DNA from: Bin87 sp963666865
GTDB lineage: Bacteria; Chloroflexota; Dehalococcoidia; Lucifugimonadales; UBA3495
DNA: 64,000 nucleotides
Assembly: GCA_963666865.1 (NCBI GenBank)
Contig: OY763072.1
Location: 744,001-808,000 of the forward strand
Reading direction: 5' to 3'
The position numbers were made by a program, and so were the translations under genes. This document shows, piece by piece, positions 1-8,107 of this stretch (position 1 is its first letter; every line of letters begins with the position of its first letter). A model generated the notes under the pieces. The model saw nothing but the letters and a program-made list of their open reading frames with translations, was not told the DNA's origin and ran no database searches.

Positions 1-749
1 CCGGAACCGGCAAGGCCGCTTCAATCCTGTTTGCCCAGGAGGGCGCCAAAGTTCTGCTGGTGGACCGCAACGCGGCGGCCGCCGAGGAGACGCTGTCCAT
101 CATCCACGAGCAGGGCGGCGAGGCGTCGGTCATGGCAGCCGACGTGACCTCCGCCGCCGACTGCGAGGCCATGGTCAACGCCGCCGTGGAACGCTACGGG
201 GCGCTGCACATCCTGTTCAACAACGTGGGCATCACCGGCCCGGGCACGCCCACCAACGTTGAGGAAAGCGTTTGGGACAACGTGCTGGACGTGAACCTGA
301 AGAGCATGATGCTGACCACCAAGTACGCCGCGCCGAAGATGATCGACGCCGGCGGCGGCAGCATCATCAATATGTCGTCCATCGCCGGCGTGCGGGCCGG
401 CAGCGGTCTAGCCAGCATTCCGTACTCGGCTTCCAAGTCGGGTGTGATCGGAATGTCAGAGACGATGGCGGTACATCTGGGCCGCGACAACATCCGCGTC
501 AACGTAATAGCTCCCGGACACATCTACACGCCGATGGTGGCCGGCGCAATGGCTGAGGAGACCCGGCAAAACCGGCGCAAGGCCGGTCCGCTGGGAATCG
601 AGGGCAACGCATGGGACATCGCCTACGCCGCCCTGTTCCTGGCCAGCGACGAGGCCCGCTGGGTTTCCGGCGTGGTGCTGCCGGTGGACGCCGGCTTGCT
701 GGCCGCTACTCCGCTGGCGATGTATTCCCGCATCCGCGATGAGGAGTAA
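1..749 (+). CDS. SDR-family NAD(P)-dependent oxidoreductase (5' partial)
   Basis: Short-chain dehydrogenase/reductase, a soluble Rossmann-fold enzyme reducing or oxidising a carbonyl/alcohol with NAD(P). The frame is already open at base 3 and begins inside the glycine-rich cofactor loop (GTGKAAS), so the true start lies left of the window and only about 10-20 residues are missing. Visible motifs are the NNVG structural motif, the catalytic Ser in NMSSIAG, the YSASK Tyr-Lys pair and the IAPGHIYTPM cofactor segment. The C-terminus WVSGVVLPVDAG is standard for the classical SDR family. The substrate cannot be read from sequence; classical SDRs of this kind are numerous in SAR202-type genomes. 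It is followed by a perfect palindrome and the convergent amidase gene. Confidence 0.93.
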   Translation, partial: GTGKAASILFAQEGAKVLLVDRNAAAAEETLSIIHEQGGEASVMAADVTSAADCEAMVNAAVERYGALHILFNNVGITGPGTPTNVEESVWDNVLDVNLKSMMLTTKYAAPKMIDAGGGSIINMSSIAGVRAGSGLASIPYSASKSGVIGMSETMAVHLGRDNIRVNVIAPGHIYTPMVAGAMAEETRQNRRKAGPLGIEGNAWDIAYAALFLASDEARWVSGVVLPVDAGLLAATPLAMYSRIRDEE

Positions 750-767
750 ACGGCCGGCGGCGAAATC

Positions 768-796
768 GTAGGGGCGGGTTTCAAACCCGCCCCTAC
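768..796. repeat. GTAGGGGCG palindrome, copy 1
   Basis: Perfect inverted repeat with two 14-nt arms around a single C; the outer arms read GTAGGGGCG and CGCCCCTAC, the inner part GGGTTT/AAACCC. It sits between the convergent SDR and amidase genes, 19 bp after the SDR stop. Same outer arms as the copies at 5983, 8108 and 62145. No T-tract follows on either side, so a simple intrinsic terminator is not supported. Confidence 0.85.
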
Positions 797-813
797 TGCC
801 CGGATTTTGTGCA

Positions 814-2235
814 TCAAGAGACCGGCGGCCGGTGCTGCGCCCAGGGTTGGGCGTCCTCAAAGGCCGCCATTGCCCGCAACACCCGGCCCTCCGCGCCGGC
901 CGGACCCACGATGTGCAGGCCCACCGGCAGGCCGGCGGCGGAGAAACCGCAGGGCACGCTGGACGCCGTTTGGCCGCTCATGTTGATAGGGAAGGTGAAG
1001 GGCAGATAGCCCCACCACGGCTCCACTGAGCGGCCGGCGATGCTGGTGGGATGCTGGCCGATGGGGAAGGCCGTCACCGCCATGGCCGGCGTCAGCAGCA
1101 GGTCGTAGGTGTTGAAGAAATCGGCGAACCGACGCTTGAGGCGATCCACGTAGGCCAATGCCCGGGACAGGTCGGCGGCGGTGTGCATGGATGCCGTGTC
1201 GAAGGTGTTCCGCACGTAGTGGGTCAAATCGTCGCGCCGCTCCGGGTACAGGTCAGCGTAGGAAGTGTAGGAGGCCGTACCGAACACGGTGGAAAAAGCC
1301 GGGAACGGATCGCCACCCTCGATATCCGGCGCTGCCTCCTCGACGATGGCTCCCATCTCCTGGAAGACCTGAGCCGCGGCGCGGGTGATCTGCACTACCT
1401 CCGGGTCCACGGCGGCGTAGCCCAGATCGTCGCTCCACGCGATGCGCCAGCCGGCGACTCCGCCCTCCAGGGCGACCGTGTAGTCAGGCGGGATGTCGGT
1501 CATGGTGTTGGGGTCGCGGGAATCGGGGCCGGCCAGCACCTGGAGCAGCAGGGCGGTGTCGCGAACGGTACGGCTCATGGGGCCGCTCTGGGAGAAGTGG
1601 TTAACGGCCGGCCCACCGTAGCCGCCGTAGCGCGGCACCCGTCCTTGGGAGGGCTTGATGCCGGTGACGCCGCTGAAGCTGGACGGAATGCGGATGCTGC
1701 CGCCGCCGTCGCTGCCGGTGGCCAGGGTGCAGAGGCCGGCGGCCAATGCCGCCGCCGCGCCGCCGCTGCTGCCGCCGGGCGTGTAGTCTGTGTTCCACGG
1801 GTTGCGGCACGGCTCGCTGACCAGGTTTTCCGTGGTGCCCGACTGCCCGAACTCCGGCGTGTTGGTCTTGCCGATAATGACGCCGCCGGCCGCCTTCACC
1901 CGCTCCACCACAATCGAATCCATATCAGGCACCCGGTCCCGGAAGATGGCCGAACCCATCGTCGTCCTGACCCCGTTGGTCAACTCCAAGTCCTTGACGG
2001 AGATCGGAATGCCGTGCAGAGGGCCGAGGTTTTCTCCGCGTTGAACAGCCTCGTCGGCAGCCCTGGCGTCGGCCAAAGCTTGATCCGGACAGAGGGTAAG
2101 GTAGGCATTGAGTTGGGGGTTCAGTTCTTCGATCCGCTGGTAGAAAAACTCGGTGAGTTCCACGGAGGAGATTTCACCACCGACGATCATCCGCCGAATC
2201 TCGGTAGCGGGAGTGAAAGCAAGTTCGGAATCCAT
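814..2235 (-). CDS. Amidase (amidase signature family, GatA/FAAH-like)
   Basis: 473-aa amidase-signature hydrolase that cleaves a C-N bond of a carboxamide through a Ser-cisSer-Lys triad. The triad is visible: Lys81 in PISVKD, the cis-Ser region in GGSSGGAAAA (about Ser156) and the nucleophile Ser180 in SDGGGSIRIP. Length is typical for free-standing members (about 450-500 aa). The start is supported by AGGAG six bases upstream of the ATG. No gatB/gatC neighbours are present, so a catabolic amidase is more likely than the glutamyl-tRNA amidotransferase A subunit. Substrate unknown. Confidence 0.93.
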   Translation of the reverse strand: MDSELAFTPATEIRRMIVGGEISSVELTEFFYQRIEELNPQLNAYLTLCPDQALADARAADEAVQRGENLGPLHGIPISVKDLELTNGVRTTMGSAIFRDRVPDMDSIVVERVKAAGGVIIGKTNTPEFGQSGTTENLVSEPCRNPWNTDYTPGGSSGGAAAALAAGLCTLATGSDGGGSIRIPSSFSGVTGIKPSQGRVPRYGGYGGPAVNHFSQSGPMSRTVRDTALLLQVLAGPDSRDPNTMTDIPPDYTVALEGGVAGWRIAWSDDLGYAAVDPEVVQITRAAAQVFQEMGAIVEEAAPDIEGGDPFPAFSTVFGTASYTSYADLYPERRDDLTHYVRNTFDTASMHTAADLSRALAYVDRLKRRFADFFNTYDLLLTPAMAVTAFPIGQHPTSIAGRSVEPWWGYLPFTFPINMSGQTASSVPCGFSAAGLPVGLHIVGPAGAEGRVLRAMAAFEDAQPWAQHRPPVS

Positions 2236-2282
2236 GACGCGCTCCTGTGATGGCGGTGACCGGAAGCAAAAACGGGGCTGGC

Positions 2283-2720
2283 TTATTCGGGTTCATCGTC
2301 ATCGGCCAGGATTTTAGCCTGTTCCGGAGTGAGTGGAACGCCACGCGCTGCCAGAGCATTTTGGATACGTTCTCGTTCCTCTCGGCGGCCCTCTCGGCGG
2401 CCCTCCCGGAGGCCCTCCCGGAGGCCCTCCTCGCGGCGTTTCATTTCTCTTTTTTCAGCCCACGCTTTTGCGGTCTCTCTCGCAGCGAAAAACACAGTCA
2501 TTCCTCCGTATAACGCGATCGACGTGGGGAACAGGAGCAGCGTCGCTACTATGATGATCCCGTCATCCCGCTCCGTCAGCAAATTCAGATAACTCAGTAG
2601 TGGCAGGCCGCCGCAACTTCCACAATCACTCAACAGTACCGCCAGCAGCATACTGACGCTGATCGACACCGCCCCGTCGAAAAAACGCCAGGTCGGGCGG
2701 ACGCTTTCATTGTTACGCAT
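2283..2720 (-). CDS. Small membrane protein with EGLREG-type repeat tail
   Basis: 145-aa protein of unknown function, paralogous to the protein at 27427-27912. Both begin with R-P-x-W-R-F-F-D-G-A-V-S-I-S-V, which runs into a first hydrophobic segment. A second hydrophobic segment (IIIVATLLLFPTSIALYGG) follows, and then a charged tail with EGLREG/RREG repeats ending in a short helical cap. The start at 2720 is chosen over an upstream ATG at 2789 because the paralogue aligns from there and AAGGA lies 7 bases upstream. The tail resembles repeat tails of Rpn-type proteins, but no nuclease domain is visible. Confidence 0.72.
   Translation of the reverse strand: MRNNESVRPTWRFFDGAVSISVSMLLAVLLSDCGSCGGLPLLSYLNLLTERDDGIIIVATLLLFPTSIALYGGMTVFFAARETAKAWAEKREMKRREEGLREGLREGRREGRREERERIQNALAARGVPLTPEQAKILADDDEPE
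2381..2428. repeat. 12-bp tandem repeat within membrane protein gene
   Basis: Four contiguous 12-bp units: two CTCGGCGGCCCT followed by two CCCGGAGGCCCT (plus strand). In the coding frame each unit adds four residues (REGR or REGL type) to a coiled-coil tail. The length is a multiple of 3, so copy-number change would keep the frame. Confidence 0.8.
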
Positions 2721-2794
2721 TGTACCATCCTTGGCACCTGGCCCGGTTTCGACTGTGAACAGACCCAGGGCAATCGCTCCATAACTCACGTAGT

Positions 2795-2900
2795 CGTCAC
2801 TCCGGCGAAAGCCGGAGTCTAGAGGCTACAAATTGTAAGAATTTTGGAAGCTGTTGTCGTTTTCGGTTACCGGATTCCGGCTTTCGCCGGAATGACGGGG
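2795..2900. repeat. CGTCATTCC-type paired hairpin element, copy 1
   Basis: About 105-bp intergenic element with a hairpin at each end: left arm CGTCACTCCGGCGAAAG then CCGGAGTC; right arm GGATTCCGG, CTTTCG, CCGGAATGACG. The two ends are inverted copies of each other around a variable AT-richer core. This is one of seven loci in the window. The family looks like a MITE/REP-like non-coding repeat. It occupies much of the gap between the membrane-protein gene and the gene at 3024. Confidence 0.8.
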
Positions 2901-3023
2901 ATGGTGCGATTGCCCTGTGAACAGACCGCACTGTTGGAGCAGTAGCAGGCCGGTTGGGATGGTGTATAGTAGGCCCCCGTTAGCCACCAGTACCAGCGTT
3001 GTGCAAACAGACTTAACCGTGCC

Positions 3024-4028
3024 ATGGCCACCGTCGGCATCATCGCCAACCCAGCAGCCAGCAAAGACATCCGCCGCCTGGTAGCCCAGGGCCGCGTGGT
3101 GCCGGACTGGGAGAAGGTGAACACCGTCCGGCGGGCTCTCATCGGCCTGCAATCCACCGCGGTCGAAAAGGTGGTGGCGATGCCCGACAGCGGCAACCTG
3201 TGCCGACGCGCTGCCGACGATTCCAGCATCTCCATTCCCCTGGAAATGCTGCCCATGTCGCCCCTCTACACCGAGGGCGACACGATGCGGGCCGCCGCCA
3301 TGATGGCCGAAATGGGGGTGGGCTGCCTCATCACCCTGGGCGGCGATGGCACGAACCGCGCCGTGGCCGCCGCCACCAGCCAGATTCCGCTGGTGGCGAT
3401 CTCCACGGGAACCAACAACATCTTCCCGGTGATGGTCGAAGGGACGTTGGCCGGCATCGCGGCCGGTCTGGTGGCCTCCGGGCTGCTGGAACTCGCGGAT
3501 ACCTCGGTGGTCAGCAAGACACTTCAGTTACGAGTGAACGGCGAGTTTCGGGAAATGGCCCTGGTTGACGTGGCGATCTCAAGAGAGCGATACGTGGCTA
3601 CCCGCGCGATTTGGGACCTGGACACGGTGCATGAGGTGTTTCTCACCCGGGCCGAGCCGGCCGGCATCGGGCTGTCGTCGGTGGGCGGGAGGCTGCATCC
3701 GCTATCCCTGGCCGACGTGGGCGGTTTGCGCTACAAACTGGCCCGGGACGCCGCCGAGGACTCGCCGCCGGCGGCCACCGTGATTGCGCCGGTGGCTCCC
3801 GGCATCGTTGGACCGGCGGCTATCGCCGAGTGGGAACTACTGCACGAAGGGATACCCGTAGCGCTGGAACCTCGCTACTGCACGGTGGCGCTGGACGGTG
3901 AGCGTTCGCTAACCCTGACCCCTGATGATGAGGTGGAAATCGTGCTGGCCAGAGACGGCCCGCCGGTGGTGCAGATCCAGCGCACCCTGCTCCGCGCCGC
4001 CCAGCAGGGTCTATTCAACCGGTCCTGA
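3024..4028 (+). CDS. ATP-NAD kinase family protein (AcoX-like)
   Basis: 334-aa cytosolic protein of the NAD kinase/diacylglycerol kinase superfamily. Family marks are the N-terminal VGIIANPAASKDIRR segment, the nucleotide-binding GGDGTNR motif near residue 110 and the following STGTNN element, which matches the GGDGT...N pattern of NAD kinases. The length and N-terminus fit the AcoX-like branch (acetoin-cluster homologues) rather than housekeeping NadK. No acetoin genes adjoin it, so the substrate is open. The stop overlaps the start of the next gene (TGATG), implying co-translation with the TauE/SafE protein. Confidence 0.82.
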   Translation: MATVGIIANPAASKDIRRLVAQGRVVPDWEKVNTVRRALIGLQSTAVEKVVAMPDSGNLCRRAADDSSISIPLEMLPMSPLYTEGDTMRAAAMMAEMGVGCLITLGGDGTNRAVAAATSQIPLVAISTGTNNIFPVMVEGTLAGIAAGLVASGLLELADTSVVSKTLQLRVNGEFREMALVDVAISRERYVATRAIWDLDTVHEVFLTRAEPAGIGLSSVGGRLHPLSLADVGGLRYKLARDAAEDSPPAATVIAPVAPGIVGPAAIAEWELLHEGIPVALEPRYCTVALDGERSLTLTPDDEVEIVLARDGPPVVQIQRTLLRAAQQGLFNRS

Positions 4029-4771
4029 TGTTGGCCGGCTGGGAGCTGGTCATTGGGCTGGTCGCGCTGCTGCTGGGATCTTTCGTATTCAGCGCCGTCG
4101 GCTTCGGCATGGCGTTGGCGGCGGCCCCCATTCTCCTGTTGATTATGGTCCCCCAACAGGCGGTGGTGCTGGTCAACGCGATGATCGCGATTACCACGCT
4201 GCTGGTGCTGGCGCAGACCTGGCGGCACCTGCGCTGGCGTGAGTCCTGGTTGTTCCTGGTCGCCGGACTGCCGCCGGTTCCGTTGGGGGTGATACTCCTG
4301 AGCGTGGCGGCGCCGGCCCCCCTGCGGGTCGCAATCACCGCGCTGATACTGGCCATAGCGGTGTTGAGCCTGTTCAACGTGCGAGTGCCAGCGGCGCGGA
4401 CTCGCCGGGGCGCGGTGGGTTTCGGTTTCACCACCACCCTGCTGACCACGACGCTGAGCATCGGCGGCCCGTTGGCCGGCATCTACGCCATCGAGCAGGG
4501 GTGGCCCCGGGAAACGATGCGAGCGACGCTGGCTATGTACTTCCTAATGGCCGGCGCGTTGGGTCTGGCCCTGTATTTCGTAGCCGGCTTGTTCCCCGTG
4601 GAGACAGCTTACAACGTTGCGCTGGGGATCCCGGCCGTCCTGGTCGGCTCAATCGCCGGCGGGTGGCTGGCGCGACGGATGAGCCTGCGGATCTTCCGGT
4701 ACGCCGTACTGTTCGTGATTATCGGCGGCTGCGCGACGTTGCTGGTGCGGGAGTTGGTCTCCCGCCTCTAG
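4028..4771 (+). CDS. TauE/SafE-family anion exporter
   Basis: 247-aa polytopic inner-membrane protein with about eight hydrophobic segments arranged as two related halves, as in the TauE/SafE (sulfite exporter) family. The N-terminal AVGFGMALAAAPILLL and later TLLTTTLSIGGPLAGIY segments are the usual family repeats around pore-lining G/P residues. It overlaps the upstream ATP-NAD kinase-like gene by one base and converges with the amidohydrolase gene, overlapping it by 4 bp at the stops. Transport of sulfite or an organosulfonate is the family role; the actual anion is not determinable. Confidence 0.88.
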   Translation: MLAGWELVIGLVALLLGSFVFSAVGFGMALAAAPILLLIMVPQQAVVLVNAMIAITTLLVLAQTWRHLRWRESWLFLVAGLPPVPLGVILLSVAAPAPLRVAITALILAIAVLSLFNVRVPAARTRRGAVGFGFTTTLLTTTLSIGGPLAGIYAIEQGWPRETMRATLAMYFLMAGALGLALYFVAGLFPVETAYNVALGIPAVLVGSIAGGWLARRMSLRIFRYAVLFVIIGGCATLLVRELVSRL

Positions 4772-5946
4772 CAATTACCCATTTCGGTCAAGCGCCCTTC
4801 CCGCCACATGACGATGCCGCCCTTGACGGTGGCGAAGGTGTCCAGACGCAGTTTGCCGTCCACGTTGTGCCCGGCCATGTCGTGCCAAACGAAACGGCCC
4901 TGTCGTTGCTCCCACACGGCGGCGTCGCCCTCCATTCCAACCCCCAGGGAGCCGATGCTGTCCTGCAGGCCCAGGATCTCAGCGGGGCGGCTGGTGCTGG
5001 CGGTTATGGCGTCGGCCAGCGGCATACCCAGGGCGTGGAACTTGCTCACCAGGTCGTTCATCAGATAGACGATGCGGCCCGGAGGGGGGACGTGGATGTC
5101 GGTGCTGATGGTGTCTGGCACGATGCCTTGATCCATGGCCGCCTTGACCACCTCGACGTCGCAGTGGACTCCGGCGTGGGCCACGTCCATGATGACGCCC
5201 CGCTCGGCGGCGGCGCGTACCTCGGGGCGGACTTTGCCGTCGTTGTCCAGCATATTATCCGGCAGGCCATTGAAGGCATGGGTGGATATGTCTCCGGGGC
5301 CGAGGTGTTCCAGCACGTCGGGCAGGGGTATGGGCGTACCGCTCACGTGTACCATCAGGCTGACGCCGGATTCGGTGGCGGCTTCCTTGGCTTTGACCAT
5401 GGCTTCGTGGGCATTCCAGCGGGCCACGGCGTCGTAGTGCATCCGCACCTTCACGCCGAACAGGAAACCGGGGTTGGACTTGATGGCCGCAACGGTCTCA
5501 CCTACGTCGATGATGCGCATATCGTGGAGCGCGCCGCCGAGAACACGGTTGGCGGCCAGGCCGACGGCGCCGATGTGCAGGAAGGCGATGAGCCGGGTGC
5601 GGTGGGCCGGGAACACGTAATCGCGCATGGCGCCGTAGTTGAGAAACCCGGCGCTGCCGGCGTCCACGCCAGTGGTCACGCCGCTGCCAAGGCAGGTTTG
5701 ATCGGCGTGGACGGCGCTGCCGCTGGCGCCGTGATAGAAGTGGCCGTGCAGGTCGATGAGGCCGGGGGTGATCAGCTTACCGGCAACGTCGATGCTTTGG
5801 GCGCCACTGGCCGGGTCGATGCTCTCGGCGACCGCGGCTACCTTGCCATCCTTGAAGGCGACGTCGCGAGGTTCGTTGTTGACGCCCTGGGCCGGGTCGA
5901 GCAGGTTGCCGCCGGTCAACACCAGGTCATAGGTTGCGGTGGTCAT
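4768..5946 (-). CDS. Amidohydrolase/deacetylase-family metallohydrolase
   Basis: 392-aa TIM-barrel amidohydrolase. The composite beta-sandwich flank (YDLVLTGGNLLDPAQG) is followed by the metal-binding HxH in DLHGHFYHG; later His/Asp residues (MVHVSG, STDIHVPPPG) complete a binuclear-type site. It resembles the family annotated as amidohydrolase/deacetylase (D-aminoacylase/dihydroorotase relatives), which hydrolyses N-acyl or cyclic amide bonds. The ATG at 5946 is preferred over a TTG at 5955 because GGAGGG lies about 10 bases before the ATG but nearly touches the TTG. Substrate unknown. Confidence 0.87.
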   Translation of the reverse strand: MTTATYDLVLTGGNLLDPAQGVNNEPRDVAFKDGKVAAVAESIDPASGAQSIDVAGKLITPGLIDLHGHFYHGASGSAVHADQTCLGSGVTTGVDAGSAGFLNYGAMRDYVFPAHRTRLIAFLHIGAVGLAANRVLGGALHDMRIIDVGETVAAIKSNPGFLFGVKVRMHYDAVARWNAHEAMVKAKEAATESGVSLMVHVSGTPIPLPDVLEHLGPGDISTHAFNGLPDNMLDNDGKVRPEVRAAAERGVIMDVAHAGVHCDVEVVKAAMDQGIVPDTISTDIHVPPPGRIVYLMNDLVSKFHALGMPLADAITASTSRPAEILGLQDSIGSLGVGMEGDAAVWEQRQGRFVWHDMAGHNVDGKLRLDTFATVKGGIVMWREGRLTEMGNC

Positions 5947-5982
5947 CGGAAACAATCCCTCCGGTTGACGAGTATCTTGCGG

Positions 5983-6010
5983 GTAGGGGCGACCGGCCGG
6001 TCGCCCCTAC
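5983..6010. repeat. GTAGGGGCG palindrome, copy 2
   Basis: Perfect 28-nt palindrome with outer arms GTAGGGGCG/CGCCCCTAC and core ACCGGCCGGT. It lies between the amidohydrolase gene and the downstream acidic hypothetical gene, both on the minus strand. Confidence 0.85.
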
Positions 6011-6036
6011 GTGATGAGATTTAACCTCGGGGACCC

Positions 6037-6510
6037 TCAGTCCTCGTCCCAATAATAATCCTCGGCGGTCAGGTTTTCCTGCCACCAGCGGCGCAGTCGA
6101 GGCAGGACCAGTTCCTTGGGCTTGCGAAAATCGGCTTCAACGAAGTCCAGGGAGTCAGGCAGGGGCTTGGCCTCCCACTTCTGGATGGCCTCGAGGATGA
6201 AGCGGCGCACCATCTCTGGGGAGCGGGCTTCCAGCCGGCCCAACTGGTAGGCCAGGGTAACCGCCATTTGCATCTGGCAAATCAGGGCATGGGCGTCTTC
6301 CTCGCGGATGTTTTCCGGCATGGCTCCCGACTGGTCGATAAAGTCATCCAGCACCTGCCCGATGATGAGCGGCGGGTCATTATCGTCCTGCTCCGGGAGG
6401 AACTCGGTGAGCCGGTCGGTGAGGTCGGCCACCCCCTCTTCAGGCAGAGCGTAATCGACCCACTGGTTTTCGGATGGCTCCGAGTTGGGGTTGAACTGGT
6501 CTTCGCTCAT
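6037..6510 (-). CDS. Acidic hypothetical protein
   Basis: 157-aa soluble, strongly acidic protein that I do not recognise. The N-terminal third is D/E/P-rich and probably flexible. The centre (HALICQMQMAVTLAYQLGRLEA) is predicted helical, and the C-terminus is Trp/Tyr-rich with an acidic end (WWQENL then YYWDED). No signal peptide or catalytic motif is seen. It is divergent from ybeY, with about 70 bp between the two starts. Confidence 0.6.
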   Translation of the reverse strand: MSEDQFNPNSEPSENQWVDYALPEEGVADLTDRLTEFLPEQDDNDPPLIIGQVLDDFIDQSGAMPENIREEDAHALICQMQMAVTLAYQLGRLEARSPEMVRRFILEAIQKWEAKPLPDSLDFVEADFRKPKELVLPRLRRWWQENLTAEDYYWDED

Positions 6511-6568
6511 GGCATCGTCCTGTGGGCCAGAATGCAGTTTTCATTGTATCACGCGGCGGGAGGGGCTT

Positions 6569-6574
6569 TATAAT
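6569..6574 (+). promoter_or_regulatory. TATAAT -10 element placing transcription start at the ybeY ATG
   Basis: A consensus TATAAT ends 6 bases before the ATG at 6581, so initiation about 7 bases downstream would fall on or next to the start codon. There is no Shine-Dalgarno in the usual window. A weak upstream TTGTAT lies at 6544-6549 with 19-bp spacing. Consistent with a leaderless mRNA; inferred only. Confidence 0.45.
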
Positions 6575-6580
6575 GCGACG

Positions 6581-7126
6581 ATGCGCGTCCTTCTGCCCAA
6601 CATCTCCACCGCCGTGCAAATCGAACTACAGGACGGGTACGACGGCCTTCCGGAATCGGATTGGTTGGACACGGTAATCCGGCGCGCATTGGCGCAGGTC
6701 ATGTCTCCTGACGCAGTCGGGCAGGTCAGCCTGTTGCTCGCTGATGACGATACCGTGCGTGAACTCAACCGGGAGTTTCGGGGCGTTGACCGAACGACTG
6801 ACGTGCTTTCATTCTCGGCCGACCACGCCGGCCATTGGGCCGGGGACGAGGCGCCGCCCGATGCCGTTGAACCCGGGGAGGTGGATTTTCCAATGCCGGA
6901 TGGTGAGCCGCCACCTCTGGGCGATATCGTCGTTTCCGTACCGCAGGCCAACCGGCAAGCGGAAGGGCAAGGGGTACCGCTGCTCCAGGAGTTGGCGTTG
7001 CTCATCGTGCATGGCGCGCTGCACCTGCTGGGGTACGACCACTATGAGGACGAGGAGCGCGATGCGATGCGGGAGTTGGAGCGGGCGGCGCTGGCTCAGA
7101 TTTTTGTCCAATCAGGCGGAGGCTAA
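6581..7126 (+). CDS. ybeY: Endoribonuclease YbeY (rRNA maturation factor)
   Basis: 181-aa zinc-dependent RNase needed for 16S rRNA 3'-end maturation and ribosome quality control. The signature HGALHLLGYDH is present (His144, His148, His154), as is the upstream LNREFRGVDRTTDVLSF segment. It is about 30 residues longer than typical YbeY because an acidic, Pro-rich insertion (about residues 82-113) separates DVLSF from GDIVVS. The start at 6581 gives the normal RVLLPN N-terminus; an in-frame upstream ATG at 6485 would add unrelated sequence. It converges tightly with pgpA, with stops one base apart. Confidence 0.94.
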   Translation: MRVLLPNISTAVQIELQDGYDGLPESDWLDTVIRRALAQVMSPDAVGQVSLLLADDDTVRELNREFRGVDRTTDVLSFSADHAGHWAGDEAPPDAVEPGEVDFPMPDGEPPPLGDIVVSVPQANRQAEGQGVPLLQELALLIVHGALHLLGYDHYEDEERDAMRELERAALAQIFVQSGGG

Positions 7127-7708
7127 TCACAAGATAGTCTCTATGACCCACGCCAACCATGCTACGAGCGCCAACAGAACCGCGCCCGCTTGCAGAACCA
7201 GCATAGACCACACTCCCGCCGCCACGTCATCGAGCATAATCCCCCATCCGCCGGGGAGCCGCTCTAACCGCCGACAGGGCCAGGGTTTCAGAACGTCAAA
7301 GGTGCGGAACACGATAAACGCCGCAACCAACCATCCGATATTCCACCCATACCCCCACTCCCAATCTCTTCCCGCCAGCGGTAACAGCGCCAGCCACATC
7401 CCGACGAATTCGTCCCACACCGCTGCGCCGGGGTCGGGATTGTCGTCGGTTGACATGCGCCCGGTGGCCCACACGCCGACGATAAATCCGCCGGCCGCCA
7501 GCGCCAGCAGCGCGACGAGCTGGCCGACGGGAATGAAGGTCGAGAATGGCCCGCTGGCCGGCACCACGAGCATTATGACGGCATAAACTGCTACCGCTGC
7601 CGCCGACCCTGCGGTGCCGGGCGCGATGGGAGAAAAACCGCTCCCAAACCCCGTGCCGATCACCCACGCCAGCCGGTCGGCCCACGAGAGTTGACGCCAG
7701 TCAGGCAT
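7127..7708 (-). CDS. pgpA: Phosphatidylglycerophosphatase A
   Basis: 193-aa integral membrane phosphatase that removes phosphate from phosphatidylglycerol phosphate in phospholipid synthesis. Family motifs: GTGFGSGFSPIAPGTAGS near the N-terminus, the acidic DPGAAVWDEFVG motif, FDVLKPWP and the C-terminal GIMLDDVAAG. Four to five hydrophobic segments are visible. The start overlaps the end of the upstream zincin gene by 8 bp on the same strand, suggesting co-translation. Confidence 0.95.
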   Translation of the reverse strand: MPDWRQLSWADRLAWVIGTGFGSGFSPIAPGTAGSAAAVAVYAVIMLVVPASGPFSTFIPVGQLVALLALAAGGFIVGVWATGRMSTDDNPDPGAAVWDEFVGMWLALLPLAGRDWEWGYGWNIGWLVAAFIVFRTFDVLKPWPCRRLERLPGGWGIMLDDVAAGVWSMLVLQAGAVLLALVAWLAWVIETIL

Positions 7709-8081
7709 AGCCCAGCCGGTCCAGGTCCTGCTCGCTCAGGCCCAGGTAGTGTCCGATTTCGTGCAGCAGCGTGGTGCGGACTTCGCGGACGACCTCGTCG
7801 TGGGTTTCGCACATATGGAGAATGGGCAATCGGTAGATGAAGATGCAGTCGGGCATCAGCGGGTCGGCAAAGTGGCGTTCCACCAACGGTACGCCGACGT
7901 ACAGACCGAGCAGGGCGCCACCGTGCTCATGATCGTGGGGATCGAAAGAGCCTTCCGCCTCCGGGCCGGGCCAGTCCTCGACCACGATGTCGAGGTTGTC
8001 GAGGGTATCGCGCACCGACTCCGGCAGGGCCCAATAGGCTTGCTGTACTAAAAGCTCGAATTGCTCGATGGGAATTTGCAT
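7701..8081 (-). CDS. Metallopeptidase family protein (minimal zincin, HEIGH)
   Basis: 126-aa single-domain putative zinc metallopeptidase. The HExxH motif is HEIGHYLGL (His107, Glu108, His111). The family (PF06262-type minimal zincin) is small and often annotated 'possibly Zn metallopeptidase'. The segment IFIYRLPILHMC is the conserved strand before the active-site helix. It overlaps pgpA by 8 bp. The natural substrate is unknown. The start ATG follows about 30 bp after palindrome copy 3 in the opposite orientation. Confidence 0.88.
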   Translation of the reverse strand: MQIPIEQFELLVQQAYWALPESVRDTLDNLDIVVEDWPGPEAEGSFDPHDHEHGGALLGLYVGVPLVERHFADPLMPDCIFIYRLPILHMCETHDEVVREVRTTLLHEIGHYLGLSEQDLDRLGYA

Positions 8082-8107
8082 GGATTGTCAGGACCGAGGT
8101 GGCGTCG

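Noticed and set aside
768..796. GTAGGGGCG palindromes considered as intrinsic terminators.
   Set aside because: No T-run after the stem on either strand, and one copy lies inside the pyrC coding frame.
4501..6024. 507-codon plus-strand frame crossing the TauE gene end and the amidohydrolase.
   Set aside because: Gly/His/Val-rich shadow; overlaps two well-supported genes.
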